NCBI RefSeq assembly: GCF_001029505.1
Contig: NZ_LEKH01000011.1
Span: forward strand, 38,461-102,460
DNA from: Rubrobacter aplysinae
GTDB lineage: Bacteria; Actinomycetota; Rubrobacteria; Rubrobacterales; Rubrobacteraceae
Direction of reading: 5' to 3'
DNA length: 64,000 nt
This document shows, piece after piece, positions 51,298-60,173 of this stretch (position 1 is its first letter; every line of letters begins with the position of its first letter). Below the pieces are notes generated by a model. The model had not been told where the DNA came from. It was given only the letters and a program-made list of their open reading frames with translations, and did not search any database. The position numbers were made by a program, and so were the translations under genes.

Positions 51298-53025
51298 ATG
51301 GATCGTGATCTCCTAAAGCGAGCAGGCGGCTTTCGCGCGCCCCTGATCGGGGCCGTGGTCCTCGGCGTGCTCGGCGCGGCCGCTACCGTGGTCCAGATGA
51401 CTTTCCTGGCCGTAATCATAGGCCGCGTCTTCCTATCGGGGGCCGGTCTCGGGGAGCTGAGAGCGCCGCTGGCGCTATTGTTCGGGGCCGTGATCCTGCG
51501 CCCCGTAATCCTGTGGTTCAAGGAGATAGTCGCCCGGCGCGGCGCGGCGCGGGCCAAGCTCGGGCTGCGTAACGGCCTGTTCGCCCACGCCATAAGGCTC
51601 GGCCCCGCCTACGCGGTGGGCGAACGCACCGGGGAGCTCACGACGACCGCCACCGAGGGCGTGGAGCGGCTGGATGACTACTTCGCCAGCTACCTGCCGC
51701 AGATATTCCTGAGCGTGCTCGTCCCACTCCTCGTAGCCGGCTACGTGCTGTTCCTGGACCCGGCGAGCGGGGCGGTGCTGCTCGCCACCGGCCCCGCCAT
51801 CCCGGTGCTCATGATCCTGATAGGCCGCCACACCGAGGAGCACACCCGGGGCCAGTGGGAGGCTCTTTCCAATATGGGGGCCCACTTCCTGGACGCGCTG
51901 CGGGGGCTTACCACGCTAAAGGTGTTCGGCCGCTCCGGCGCCGAGCGCGAGCGGGTGGGCCGGGTGAGCGAGGAGTTCCGGGGGCGGACCATGAGCGTTC
52001 TGCGCTACGCCTTTATCTCTGGGCTCGCCCTGGAGTTCATCGCCACGGTATCCATAGCCCTGGTGGCCGTTCTGCTCGCCGTGAGGCTTTTGTATGGCGG
52101 GATGCCCTTCCAGACGGCGTTTCTGGTGCTGCTGCTCGCGCCGGAGTTCTACAAGCCCCTGAGAGACCTCGGCACGAGCCGCCACGCCGGGATGGAGGGC
52201 AAGACCGCGGCGGGCAGGATCATGGAGGTCCTGAACACCCCGGCGCGCGGCGGAGACGGAGAGCCCGGCGCGGCGCTGTCCAGAGGCGCGCCGGAGATCA
52301 CGCTCCAGGGCCTCGGCTATACATATCCCGGAAGCGGGCGTCCCGCCGTGTCCGGCATAGACCTCACCCTCCCCGCCGGGGGCACCACGGCGCTCGTGGG
52401 GCCGAGCGGCTCGGGCAAGAGCACGCTGGCCGGATTGCTGCTGCGCTTTCTGGAGCCAGACGAGGGTAGTATCCGGGCCGGCGGCACGCCCATCGCGGCG
52501 CTCTCGCCGGAGCGGTGGCGCGAGAACGTGGCCTACGTCCCCCAGAGCCCTTACCTCTTCTACGGCACCGTCGCCGAGAACATCCGGCTCGCCCGCCCGG
52601 AGGCCGAACAGGGGGAGGTGGAGCGGGCCGCCGGTCTGGCCGGGGCGGCTGAGTTCATAGAGAGCCTGCCGCAGGGCTATGACACCCCGCTCGGCGAGCG
52701 CGGGGCCCGGCTGAGCGCCGGTCAGGCCCAGAGGATAGCCATCGCCCGGGCATTCCTCAAAGACGCGCCGCTGCTAATCCTGGACGAGCCCGCCTCCAGC
52801 CTCGATCCGGAGAGCGAGCGGCGCATAGAGGAGGCCGTCGGGTACCTGGCCCGGGAGAGGACCGTGCTGGTCGTGGCCCACCGCCTGAACACCGCCCGGG
52901 CCGCCGACCGCGTGGTGGTGCTGGAGGATGGCCGCGTCGCGGAGACCGGCACCCACGAGGAGCTGCTCGGCCACGGCGGGGCGTACGCGAGGCTGGTCGG
53001 GGCCCCGGGGGAGGTGAGAGCGTGA
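51298..53025 (+). CDS. cydD: Heterodimeric ABC exporter subunit for cytochrome bd assembly
   Basis: The 575-residue half-transporter has an N-terminal six-helix membrane domain and a C-terminal ATPase with GPSGSGKST (Walker A), LSAGQAQRIAIARAF (signature) and LILDEPASSLD (Walker B). CydDC exports reductant thiols to the outside and is needed for cytochrome bd haem assembly. Its stop overlaps the cydC start by 4 nt (GTGA). ATG 51298 follows AAAGGG. The cydAB genes lie convergently 1.8 kb away, which supports the specific name. Confidence 0.9.
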   Translation: MDRDLLKRAGGFRAPLIGAVVLGVLGAAATVVQMTFLAVIIGRVFLSGAGLGELRAPLALLFGAVILRPVILWFKEIVARRGAARAKLGLRNGLFAHAIRLGPAYAVGERTGELTTTATEGVERLDDYFASYLPQIFLSVLVPLLVAGYVLFLDPASGAVLLATGPAIPVLMILIGRHTEEHTRGQWEALSNMGAHFLDALRGLTTLKVFGRSGAERERVGRVSEEFRGRTMSVLRYAFISGLALEFIATVSIALVAVLLAVRLLYGGMPFQTAFLVLLLAPEFYKPLRDLGTSRHAGMEGKTAAGRIMEVLNTPARGGDGEPGAALSRGAPEITLQGLGYTYPGSGRPAVSGIDLTLPAGGTTALVGPSGSGKSTLAGLLLRFLEPDEGSIRAGGTPIAALSPERWRENVAYVPQSPYLFYGTVAENIRLARPEAEQGEVERAAGLAGAAEFIESLPQGYDTPLGERGARLSAGQAQRIAIARAFLKDAPLLILDEPASSLDPESERRIEEAVGYLARERTVLVVAHRLNTARAADRVVVLEDGRVAETGTHEELLGHGGAYARLVGAPGEVRA

Positions 53026-54788
53026 ACGGGCGGGGGCCGGGAGCCTCTGTCCAGACCCTGCGCAGGCTGCTCGCGGCGCTCTTCTCCCGCCGCCGGGCGG
53101 TGGCGCTCGCGGCGGCGCTGGCGACGTGGACCACGGCGGCGAACGTCGGGCTGCTGGCCATCGCGGCGTACCTGATCTCGCTCTCCGCCCTGAAGCCGCC
53201 CCTGAGCGCCCTGATCCCGGCCGCCGTCGTCGTCCAGATCCTCGGCGGCTCCCGGGGCTTCGCGCGCTACGCGGACCGCATAGTCTCCCACGACCTGACG
53301 TTCGGGCTGCTAAAAGACATGCGGGTCTGGCTCTACGGGCGTCTGGAACCCCTGGCTCCGGGCTTCCTCTCCCGCGCCCGCAGCGGCGACCTCCTCTCCC
53401 GGATGGTCGGCGACGTCGAGGAGCTCCAGAACCTGTACCTGCGGGCCGTCTCGCCCGTGGTCGTGGCAACGGCGGTCTGCGGCATGACCCTGGCCGTGCT
53501 CTACGCCTTCTACCCGCCAGCCGCCCTCGTGGTGTTGGGCTTTTTCGCTCTGGCCGGGCTGGGCGCGCCGGTCTTGGTAGGAGCCCTGGAACGCGGCGCG
53601 GCGCGGCGGCGGGCGGAGCTGCGGGCCGAGCTGGACGCCCGGCTCGTGGATGGGCTGTGGGGCGTGGCCGACCTCCTGGCCTCGGGCCGGGAAGGGCGGG
53701 CCCAGAGAGAGGTCGCCGACGTCGGAGACGGCCTCAGACGCCAGCAGAACCGCGAGTCCCTGGCGGGCGGGCTGCGCGAGGCGCTGCACGATCTGCTCGC
53801 CGGGCTCGCCACACTCTCCGTACTCGTGCTGGCGATACCGCAGGTTGCTGAAGCGGCGGAGGCCACCGGCGGCGGAGCCATAAGCGGGGTGTACCTGGCG
53901 CTGCTCGCCCTGCTCACCCTGGGCAGCTTCGAGGCGGTGCTGCCGCTCGGGGAGGCCTTCCAGTCGCTCGGGGGATCTGTGGCGGCCGGGGAGCGGCTGT
54001 TCGAGGTCGCCGACGAGGAGCCGGAGATCTCCGACCCACCGCTTCCGCTGCCCGCCCCAGAGGGCCGGGAGGTCGGCCTGCAACGTCTCTCCTTCCGCTA
54101 CGCCCCGGAGGAGCCGCCGGTGCTCTCGGATATATCCTTCAGGCTCGCTGCAGGGCAGAAGGTGGCGGTGGTCGGTCCCTCGGGCTCCGGCAAGAGCACG
54201 CTGGCGAGCCTCCTGATGAGGTTCCACGACCCCTCCGGGGGGCGCATCCTCCTCGACGGTGAGGATCTCCGGGGCTACACCGCGGAAGAGGCGCGCGCAG
54301 CGTTCGCGGTGGCCGAGCAGGAGGGCCACCTGTTCAGCGGCTCGGTGCGGGAGAACCTGCTCTTGGCAGGACCCGAGGCGGCGGACGCGGAGCTGGCGGC
54401 GGCTCTGCGGCGGGCGCAGCTCTCGTTGCCAGACGGTCTGGAGGCCCAGGTCGGCGAGGGGGGCTCCCGGCTCTCGGGCGGCGAGAGGCGGCGGCTCGTG
54501 GTCGCACGGGCCCTCCTGAGAGAGGCCCCCCTGATGGTGCTCGACGAGCCGACGGCCGGTCTAGACACCGCCACGGAGCGGCGGCTGATAGACGCCGTCC
54601 ACGAGGCCGCACAGGACCGGAGCCTGCTGCTTATCACGCACCGGCTCGTAGGTCTGGAGAGGATGGACGAGATACTGGTGCTCGATGGGGGCCGGGTGGC
54701 GGAGCGCGGCACCCACCACGAGCTGCTGGCGGCCGGCGGGATGTACCGGCGCATGGTCGAGGTACAGAACCGGATGATCGCGGCTTAA
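53022..54788 (+). CDS. cydC: Heterodimeric ABC exporter subunit for cytochrome bd assembly
   Basis: The 588-residue partner of CydD has the same layout: membrane domain (about 15-300) and ATPase with GPSGSGKSTLASLLMRF, LSGGERRRLVVARALL and MVLDEPTAGLDT. GTG 53022 overlaps cydD by 4 nt, so the subunits are made in equal amounts. It ends 40 bp before a convergent membrane-protein gene, with only a weak 5-bp hairpin (54794-54811) in the gap. Confidence 0.9.
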   Translation: MNGRGPGASVQTLRRLLAALFSRRRAVALAAALATWTTAANVGLLAIAAYLISLSALKPPLSALIPAAVVVQILGGSRGFARYADRIVSHDLTFGLLKDMRVWLYGRLEPLAPGFLSRARSGDLLSRMVGDVEELQNLYLRAVSPVVVATAVCGMTLAVLYAFYPPAALVVLGFFALAGLGAPVLVGALERGAARRRAELRAELDARLVDGLWGVADLLASGREGRAQREVADVGDGLRRQQNRESLAGGLREALHDLLAGLATLSVLVLAIPQVAEAAEATGGGAISGVYLALLALLTLGSFEAVLPLGEAFQSLGGSVAAGERLFEVADEEPEISDPPLPLPAPEGREVGLQRLSFRYAPEEPPVLSDISFRLAAGQKVAVVGPSGSGKSTLASLLMRFHDPSGGRILLDGEDLRGYTAEEARAAFAVAEQEGHLFSGSVRENLLLAGPEAADAELAAALRRAQLSLPDGLEAQVGEGGSRLSGGERRRLVVARALLREAPLMVLDEPTAGLDTATERRLIDAVHEAAQDRSLLLITHRLVGLERMDEILVLDGGRVAERGTHHELLAAGGMYRRMVEVQNRMIAA

Positions 54789-54828
54789 CCTCGACTCCCC
54801 GGCGGCGGAGTGCCGCGCCCCGGCTACG

Positions 54829-55509
54829 CTACCTCTTTCTCGAACTTCCGGGACCTGCCTTCCCGAGCAGGCCGAGCAGTCCGCCCAGGCGTGCTCTCGC
54901 GCCTCGACCAACCCGGTTCTTTATCAATCGGGGGTCTGCATGGGCCCGGAGGTCCCGGAGGTCCGGCTCCATGCGGCTGCGGGCCTCGACCATCGCCCGT
55001 TCGAGGCGTTCGGGTGAGCGGGCGGCTTCGAGATCCAGCTTCTCCTGCTCGGCCTCGACGGTCCGGTGGCCTTTGCGGGTCAGCGCGAGCGGCGAGAGGG
55101 CCAGAAAGGAGAGCTCCAGCACCAGCGCGGTCGCGGCGGGCAGGTTGAACCACTGGCCCACGGCCTCAGGGTAGCCGGGCAGTCCGGCCGTACGGCTCAC
55201 CAGCAGGCCGATAACGGCCAGTACGCAGAGCGCGGCCGAGAGAATCCAGGCCCACCGGCTGCCGTTGCGGGCGATCACGACCGCCAGGAACGAGGCGGCG
55301 AGAAAGTATGCGACGAACGAGAGCCCGAGGTAGGCCTCGGAGGCGAACATCTCGTCCGCCTGCAGCAGATGCACGAGCCCGACGAAGGAGAGCAGGTACG
55401 CCCCGGCCCACCACAGCATGGTGTCCGCGAAGACGCCTCCTCCATGCCGCTCTCCGCGGCTCTCATCGCGGCTCCGGTGGCCTTCCGCGGTCACGTCCGG
55501 CCTCTCCAC
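54829..55509 (-). CDS. Four-helix membrane protein downstream of cydB, function unknown
   Basis: The 226-residue product has a polar head, four hydrophobic segments (about 28-150) and a charged C-terminal third rich in Arg/Glu with a predicted helix (VEAEQEKLDLEAARSPERLE). I do not recognise a family. GTG 55509 sits at the stop of cydB, so it is the third gene of cydA-cydB-orf. The position suggests a role near the bd oxidase, but nothing in the sequence proves it. Confidence 0.7.
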   Translation of the reverse strand: MERPDVTAEGHRSRDESRGERHGGGVFADTMLWWAGAYLLSFVGLVHLLQADEMFASEAYLGLSFVAYFLAASFLAVVIARNGSRWAWILSAALCVLAVIGLLVSRTAGLPGYPEAVGQWFNLPAATALVLELSFLALSPLALTRKGHRTVEAEQEKLDLEAARSPERLERAMVEARSRMEPDLRDLRAHADPRLIKNRVGRGARARLGGLLGLLGKAGPGSSRKR

Positions 55510-55510
55510 G

Positions 55511-56560
55511 CTACCCCGCCCTACGGCCCGCCGGGTGGCGTTTGAAGATGTAGATCAAGAGCGCCAGCGAGGGGCCGAGTATGGCCGCGTAGAAGAACGA
55601 GAGCACCAGGAGCGCCACGAGTATGGAGGCGGGAGAGGCCGCGGACTGCAGGGTGATGTCCGGCACTATGAGATAGGGGTACTGCGACCAGCCCCAGGCT
55701 GCGAAGACCGCCGCAACCTCCAGTATCGCCGTGGTCCGCGCCCACCAGTACCGGCGCAGGTACAGCAGGGTTATGGAGCCCAGCAGGGCCAGCGCGGCGA
55801 GGACCATGAACTCGAGCCCGGGCGACTGCGTAACCCCGCGCCACAGATACGGGGCGTCGAGGCGGGCGATGGGGAACGCCGCCGCCCCCGCCACGATAAG
55901 CGCGAGGCCGGTGGCCATGCCCCTGCGCCTGAAGAGCTCCTGCAAGTGAGAACCCGCTTCCGCCTCCATCGTGAGGTATACGGCGGCGAGATAGGCGCAG
56001 GTGAGGACCGCGAGCACCCCCATAATAAGCGGGAACGGCCCCAGCCACGCCTGCACGTATCCGTCCGCCGGGGTTCCGGTGGCGAACCTGCCCGCCTCCG
56101 GCGGCGCGCTGTCGAACCGCAGCCTGCCGGAGGCGATGGTCCCGGCGGCCATGCCGAAAAAGAAGGGCGAGACGAGGCTGACGGAGCCGTAGATCTTGCC
56201 GAACAGCTGGAAGGCTCTCTGGCTGGGCAGGTACTCCGACTCGTGCTGGAAGGCGAAGAACGCGCCCCGGATCAGGATGCCCGCGAGGACCAGCACTAGC
56301 GGGACGAACAGCGCGATGCCCACGACGACGAAGGCGTCGGTAAACCCCACCCACAGGATCACGGTCGCGACCACGATCCACAGCTCGTTGGCCTCCCACA
56401 TCGGGCCTATGGCCCTGTCCACGAGCCGCGCCTGCTCTTCGCCGCTCTCGCCGCGGGCGAGCATCGTCCAGATGCCGCCCCCGAAGTCCGCTCCCCCGGC
56501 CAGGGCGAACAGCAGCAGAGCTATCATGAGCGCCCCCGCCACCCACAGCTCCAGGGTCAT
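55511..56560 (-). CDS. cydB: Cytochrome bd quinol oxidase subunit II
   Basis: The 349-residue integral membrane protein has eight or nine helices and the CydB pattern: an early GGADFGGGIW, FTDAFVVVGIALFVPL, RGAFFAFQHES, and PYLIVPDITLQSAASP near the end. It carries no haem but stabilises the oxidase. ATG 56560 is adjacent to the stop of cydA (gap 0), so the pair is one operon. Length is normal. Confidence 0.93.
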   Translation of the reverse strand: MTLELWVAGALMIALLLFALAGGADFGGGIWTMLARGESGEEQARLVDRAIGPMWEANELWIVVATVILWVGFTDAFVVVGIALFVPLVLVLAGILIRGAFFAFQHESEYLPSQRAFQLFGKIYGSVSLVSPFFFGMAAGTIASGRLRFDSAPPEAGRFATGTPADGYVQAWLGPFPLIMGVLAVLTCAYLAAVYLTMEAEAGSHLQELFRRRGMATGLALIVAGAAAFPIARLDAPYLWRGVTQSPGLEFMVLAALALLGSITLLYLRRYWWARTTAILEVAAVFAAWGWSQYPYLIVPDITLQSAASPASILVALLVLSFFYAAILGPSLALLIYIFKRHPAGRRAG

Positions 56561-57946
56561 CTACAGACTCCCTTCCCGCAGCGTCTCCCGCTCTTCTTGC
56601 GGGCTCCCGGGCTCTCCGCCCTCTTGCTCTTCGAGCTCCGGCGGGGCCCCGGTAGCCATGTTCAGCAGCAGCCGGATGCAGATGGTCGCGAGCACCACGT
56701 ACAGCGACATGAACCCGACGAGGGCGTACCCGATGCCCGGAGCCGGGGTCACACCCTCTGCGGTCCGCATAACCCCCTTGATAACCCACGGCTGGCGGCC
56801 TAGCTCGGTCGTGATCCAGCCAAGCTCTATGGCGAGAAAGCCCAGGAAACCGCTGAGGCCCACGGACCCGAGAACCAGCTTGTTTGTCGGGACGCCGCGC
56901 CCGCGCCAGTAGGCGAGCCAGAACCCGGCGACCACCGCGACCAGGGCGAACCCGATGCCGACCATCGCATCAAAAGCCCACCACACGGCGCGCGGGTCGG
57001 GGCGCTCGTCCGCCGGAAAGTCGTCCAGACCCTGCACCGGGGCGTTCGGGTCGTCGAAGGCGAGGATGGAGATCATGTACGGTATCTCGAGGTCGTACTT
57101 CACCTCTCCGGCCTCTACGTCCGGGTAGCCCCCGATGGAGAGCGGCGCGCCCCTTTCCGTCTCGAACTGCGGCTCCATGGCGGCGAGCTTCGCGGGCTCC
57201 TCGTGGGCCACGCCCTTGGCGGTCAGGTCGCCGCTTATGATCATGACCGGCGTGGCGATGGTGGCGACGATCATGGAGATCATGAGCCCCCGCCGGTGGT
57301 AGGCGTCGCGCCTGCCGCGCAGCATCCCGACCGCGTACACAGCGGCGAAGGCGAACGCGACGGCCTCGAAGGCGGCTATCGTCATGTGGCTCGCCTCGTA
57401 GAACCACGCCGGCGAGAACATGGCCCGCACGAGGTCTATGCTCACGACCTCTCCGGCGCCGTTCAGCGTGAACCCGGCGGGAGTATTCATCCACGAGTTG
57501 GCGAGCACGACCACGATCATGGACATGAACCCGCCGATAAAGATGGGAAGGCCGCTTATCCAGTGCAGCCACGGCGAGAGCTGGTCGCGGCCGAAGACGT
57601 AGATCCCGAGGAATATCGCCTCCACCAGAAAGAACAACACCTCGATGGCGAGCGGGTAGCCCATCACCGGTCCGGCCACGTTCATGAAGTTCGGCCACAA
57701 CAGCCCGAACCCGAAGGTCAGCACGGTCCCCGAGACCGCCCCTATAGCGTAGGTAACGGCGAAGGCGCTGGTCCACTTCTTGTTGAGCGCCAGGTAGACC
57801 CTGTCCCCCCGGCGCAGGTACAGCCACTGTGAGACCAGCATCATGAAAGGCATCACCACGCCCAGGGAGGCGAAGATGATGTGGAACATCAGCGTGCCGC
57901 CGAAGGTGGCCCGGGCGGCCAGGAAGTTGGTTAGTAGATCTCCCAC
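56561..57946 (-). CDS. cydA: Cytochrome bd quinol oxidase subunit I
   Basis: The 461-residue subunit oxidises quinol and reduces oxygen to water. Haem ligands are visible at H22 (in LMFHIIFASLG), H187 (EASHMTIAAF) and M328 (WWAFDAMVG); E102 and E109 lie in the LAIEVLFFLVEAIFLG helix, and GRQPW marks the quinol side. The quinol loop is short, as in the S-class/Actinobacteria type. GTG 57946 follows AGGAGA. A bd oxidase lets the organism respire at low oxygen or under stress. The last about 30 residues are a Glu-rich tail. Confidence 0.95.
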   Translation of the reverse strand: MGDLLTNFLAARATFGGTLMFHIIFASLGVVMPFMMLVSQWLYLRRGDRVYLALNKKWTSAFAVTYAIGAVSGTVLTFGFGLLWPNFMNVAGPVMGYPLAIEVLFFLVEAIFLGIYVFGRDQLSPWLHWISGLPIFIGGFMSMIVVVLANSWMNTPAGFTLNGAGEVVSIDLVRAMFSPAWFYEASHMTIAAFEAVAFAFAAVYAVGMLRGRRDAYHRRGLMISMIVATIATPVMIISGDLTAKGVAHEEPAKLAAMEPQFETERGAPLSIGGYPDVEAGEVKYDLEIPYMISILAFDDPNAPVQGLDDFPADERPDPRAVWWAFDAMVGIGFALVAVVAGFWLAYWRGRGVPTNKLVLGSVGLSGFLGFLAIELGWITTELGRQPWVIKGVMRTAEGVTPAPGIGYALVGFMSLYVVLATICIRLLLNMATGAPPELEEQEGGEPGSPQEERETLREGSL

Positions 57947-58465
57947 AGTTCGTCTCCTGTTCGGCGCTATAGACCGTCTGGCGGCCGGCTACGCTCGTGA
58001 TACCCGAAACCGCCCCGCTGCAAAATCTATATCTCGTGTTCTAACACCGCTTACCACAAAGCTTTGTGATCCACTTTATCCACAGAATCTCGCCCGTGGC
58101 AACGAACCCTGGCTTACCCTTCCCTGGAGTTCCGAAACTCGTGAGAACGGTAGACAAACCCCCGCAGCGAGAGCCAGCGGAGCCATGATCGAGCGGTGCG
58201 CCGCGTAGCCGCGTTCGAGACCGGACCGGATACTCGCGAAAGCACCTGCCGGGTAAAGACGCCTGCCGAAGCCTGATAAATAGCTTGGTAACCCCGGAAA
58301 GCCCGCGCCGCGGCCCTCTTGAGCAACCCCCTGGTAAGACTCTCGGAAAACTTCGGAAATTTTTTGTCCGCCCCCGCTAGAAACAGAGAAAGCGGGATTA
58401 ACAACCTATAAGACGGAATTTAGTGACCGTCGGCCGTTGGTAAACGTCAGAAAGGAAACGGCTTT
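57947..58465. other. 519-bp divergent control region between cydA and the pilin gene
   Basis: The gap contains a perfect 14-bp palindrome CACAAAGCTTTGTG (58055-58068), a consensus DnaA-box-like TTATCCACA (58076-58084) and a TATAAG candidate -10 for the pilin (58407-58412). The palindrome lies about 110 bp upstream of cydA and could bind a redox regulator, though it is not the standard Rex site. The remaining sequence (58090-58390) shows no convincing gene or structure. Confidence 0.4.
58055..58068. promoter_or_regulatory. 14-bp perfect palindrome upstream of cydA
   Basis: CACAAAGCTTTGTG is fully symmetric. It may be an operator for cydA, because bd oxidase genes are usually controlled by oxygen- or NADH-sensing regulators; the half-site does not match the known Rex consensus in orientation. 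Confidence 0.35.
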
Positions 58466-58876
58466 ATGCTGAACTGGTTTGCGAGGAGGCTTGCCGAAAC
58501 CGGCAAGGATGTAAGAAGGGATCAGCGCGGCTTCACCCTCATTGAGCTGCTGGTCGTCGTGATCATCATCGGGATTCTCGCTGCGATAGCGATCCCGACG
58601 TTCCTCACGCAGAGGGAAGGCGCGCAAGACGCTACCGTTGAGAGCGACTTACGGAGCGCTGCCACTGCTGCAGAGAGCTATGCAGCAGATAACAATGGTA
58701 CTTATAACGGCCTTAGCTCTACTGAACTTGAGAGCAATGGTGCTTCTCTTTCTAGCGGCAACTCGTGGGGCACGGTAACCGGCAACGCAGATGACTTCGT
58801 AGTCTCGATATCTAATAGTAACGGTACTGGTACTTGGGATTCCGACGCTGATCCACAATTAACCCCAGTGACGTAG
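58466..58876 (+). CDS. Type IV pilin-like protein (class III signal peptide)
   Basis: The 136-residue protein has a prepilin leader ending RG at 21-22, followed by FTLIELLVVVIIIGILAAIAI: F23 is the new N-terminus and E27 the conserved +5 glutamate. The 22-residue leader is long. The soluble part is rich in Asn, Ser, Thr and Gly and uses codons much less GC-rich than the surroundings. ATG 58466 follows AAAGGA. No prepilin peptidase, PilB, PilC or other pilus genes are in the window, so this is a lone pilin or minor pilin/pseudopilin. Two terminators follow. Confidence 0.9.
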   Translation: MLNWFARRLAETGKDVRRDQRGFTLIELLVVVIIIGILAAIAIPTFLTQREGAQDATVESDLRSAATAAESYAADNNGTYNGLSSTELESNGASLSSGNSWGTVTGNADDFVVSISNSNGTGTWDSDADPQLTPVT

Positions 58877-58900
58877 CTTAGTAACTACGCTTCATCATAT

Positions 58901-58920
58901 AGCGCCTCTCCGGGGGCGCT
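58901..58920 (+). terminator. Terminator hairpin after the pilin gene
   Basis: AGCGCC (58901-58906) pairs with GGCGCT (58915-58920), 25 bp after the pilin stop, followed by ACTTCTT. Confidence 0.5.
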
Positions 58921-58976
58921 ACTTCTTGCCAGCAGGACTCGAAATGTGCCATCTGGCTGCTGCGTAGCTGCAGCAA

Positions 58977-59004
58977 AGAGGCCCGGCATTCGTGCCGGGC
59001 CTCT
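58977..59004. terminator. Strong bidirectional terminator with UUCG loop
   Basis: AGAGGCCCGGCA (58977-58988) pairs perfectly with TGCCGGGCCTCT (58993-59004) around a TTCG tetraloop. It separates the pilin gene from the convergent tRNA gene and should serve both directions. Confidence 0.85.
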
Positions 59005-59048
59005 TCTGTGTCCACTATATTCCGTTTGTGCGTCGAGCTTCTCTAAGC

Positions 59049-59118
59049 TGCCGGACCAGGATTCGAACCTGGACTAAGTGATTCAGAGTCACTCGTGCTG
59101 CCGTTACACCATCCGGCA
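59049..59118 (-). tRNA. tRNA-Gln (anticodon CUG)
   Basis: On the minus strand TGCCGGA (acceptor) pairs with TCCGGCA; the T arm is CCAGG-TTCGAAT-CCTGG; the anticodon stem AGTGA/TCACT encloses loop CTCTGAA, giving anticodon CUG at 59084-59086. U1-A72 is typical of glutamine tRNA. The CCA end is not encoded. No integrated element or att repeat was seen beside it. Confidence 0.95.
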
Positions 59119-59173
59119 ATGCGAACAATCGGCGAGGATTGTAACGTCTCCGGGGCCGTTTGTCCATTCCCGT

Positions 59174-60157
59174 CTAATCCGCGCCTCCGGTCTCGGCCTC
59201 GGGCTCCGCGGGAGCGCCCTGCATGGCGCGCAGGCGACGTATCCGCTCCTCGGGGGGCGGGTGGGTGGAGAAGAGGCGTTTGGCGCTCTCCCGTTTTTTC
59301 AGGGGGTTTGCGATGTACAGGTGGGCGGTCGCGCGGTTCGCGGTCTTCAGGGGTTTTGAGGAGGCCGTGATCTTCTCCAGCGCGTCGGCGAGCCCGCCGG
59401 GGTTTCGGGTGAAGCGTATCGCGGTCGCGTCGGCGAGATACTCGCGCTGACGGCTGATGGACATCTGCAGGAGCCGGGCGAAGATCGGGGCCAGTATCGC
59501 GAACAGCAGGGCCACGGCCATCATTATGAGCTGGGCCTGTCCGTTCCCGTCGCCCCCGCGCCGCCGGCCGCCGCCGAGCCACAGGCTGCGCAGGAAGAAG
59601 TCCGAGATCAGGACCGTCGTGCCCACGAGCACCCCGACGAGCATGGCGTAGCGGATGTCCAGATTGCCGACGTGGGCCATCTCGTGGGCCATCACGCCCT
59701 GCAGCTCGTCGCGGTCGAGGCGTTCGATCAGGCCGCTCGTCGCGGCGACGGCGGCGTGCTCGGGGTCTCGTCCGGTGGCGAAGGCGTTGGGAGAAGCGTC
59801 CTCGATAACGTACACCTTCGGCATCGAGAGGCCCCCGGCGAGCGCCATCTCCTCGATCACGTTGTGGAGGACCGGGGCCTCCTCGCGCGAGACCTCCTTC
59901 GCCCCGGAGGTGGCGAGCACCATGCGCGCCCCGCCGAAGTAGGTGATGAGCCCGGAGACCGTCCCGGCCACTATCGCCAGCGCGAGGCCGAACAGCGCGC
60001 CAGCCGGGTCTCCGGTCCACGCGAACCCTATTATGTACCCGAGCACGACCACGAGGGCCAGGAAAGAGACGATCAAGAGCAGGCTGTTGCGCCGGTTCTG
60101 CGCTATACGATCCCGGAAAGTACCCTCGGGTACGCGTCCTGTCGTTGCCTCGGACAT
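59174..60157 (-). CDS. htpX: Membrane metalloprotease HtpX (M48)
   Basis: The 327-residue protease has two N-terminal helices, the conserved SMPKVYVIEDASPNAFATG, the zinc motif MAHEMAHVGN (about 160) and two further helices after it; the third ligand region is SISRQREYLADATA. HtpX degrades misfolded membrane proteins. ATG 60157 follows GGGAG. lemA lies 16 bp upstream on the same strand; the htpX-lemA pairing is common in bacteria. Confidence 0.93.
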   Translation of the reverse strand: MSEATTGRVPEGTFRDRIAQNRRNSLLLIVSFLALVVVLGYIIGFAWTGDPAGALFGLALAIVAGTVSGLITYFGGARMVLATSGAKEVSREEAPVLHNVIEEMALAGGLSMPKVYVIEDASPNAFATGRDPEHAAVAATSGLIERLDRDELQGVMAHEMAHVGNLDIRYAMLVGVLVGTTVLISDFFLRSLWLGGGRRRGGDGNGQAQLIMMAVALLFAILAPIFARLLQMSISRQREYLADATAIRFTRNPGGLADALEKITASSKPLKTANRATAHLYIANPLKKRESAKRLFSTHPPPEERIRRLRAMQGAPAEPEAETGGAD

Positions 60158-60173
60158 CGCTCTCCCGGTCTAT

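Noticed and set aside
58055..58068. Rex operator for cydA
   Set aside because: The palindrome has the half-site CACAAAG, whereas Rex sites read TTGTGAA outward-in; the order is reversed. Kept only as an unidentified palindrome.
58076..58084. DnaA box TTATCCACA as evidence of a replication origin
   Set aside because: It is a single copy without an AT-rich unwinding region, other boxes or dnaA/dnaN nearby.
58114..58404. 96-codon minus-strand frame between cydA and the pilin
   Set aside because: It starts with TTG without a ribosome site, has mixed composition and no recognisable domain, and lies in what looks like control sequence.
59049..59118. tRNA-Gln as an integration site
   Set aside because: No integrase, no direct repeat of the tRNA 3' end and no composition shift beyond it.
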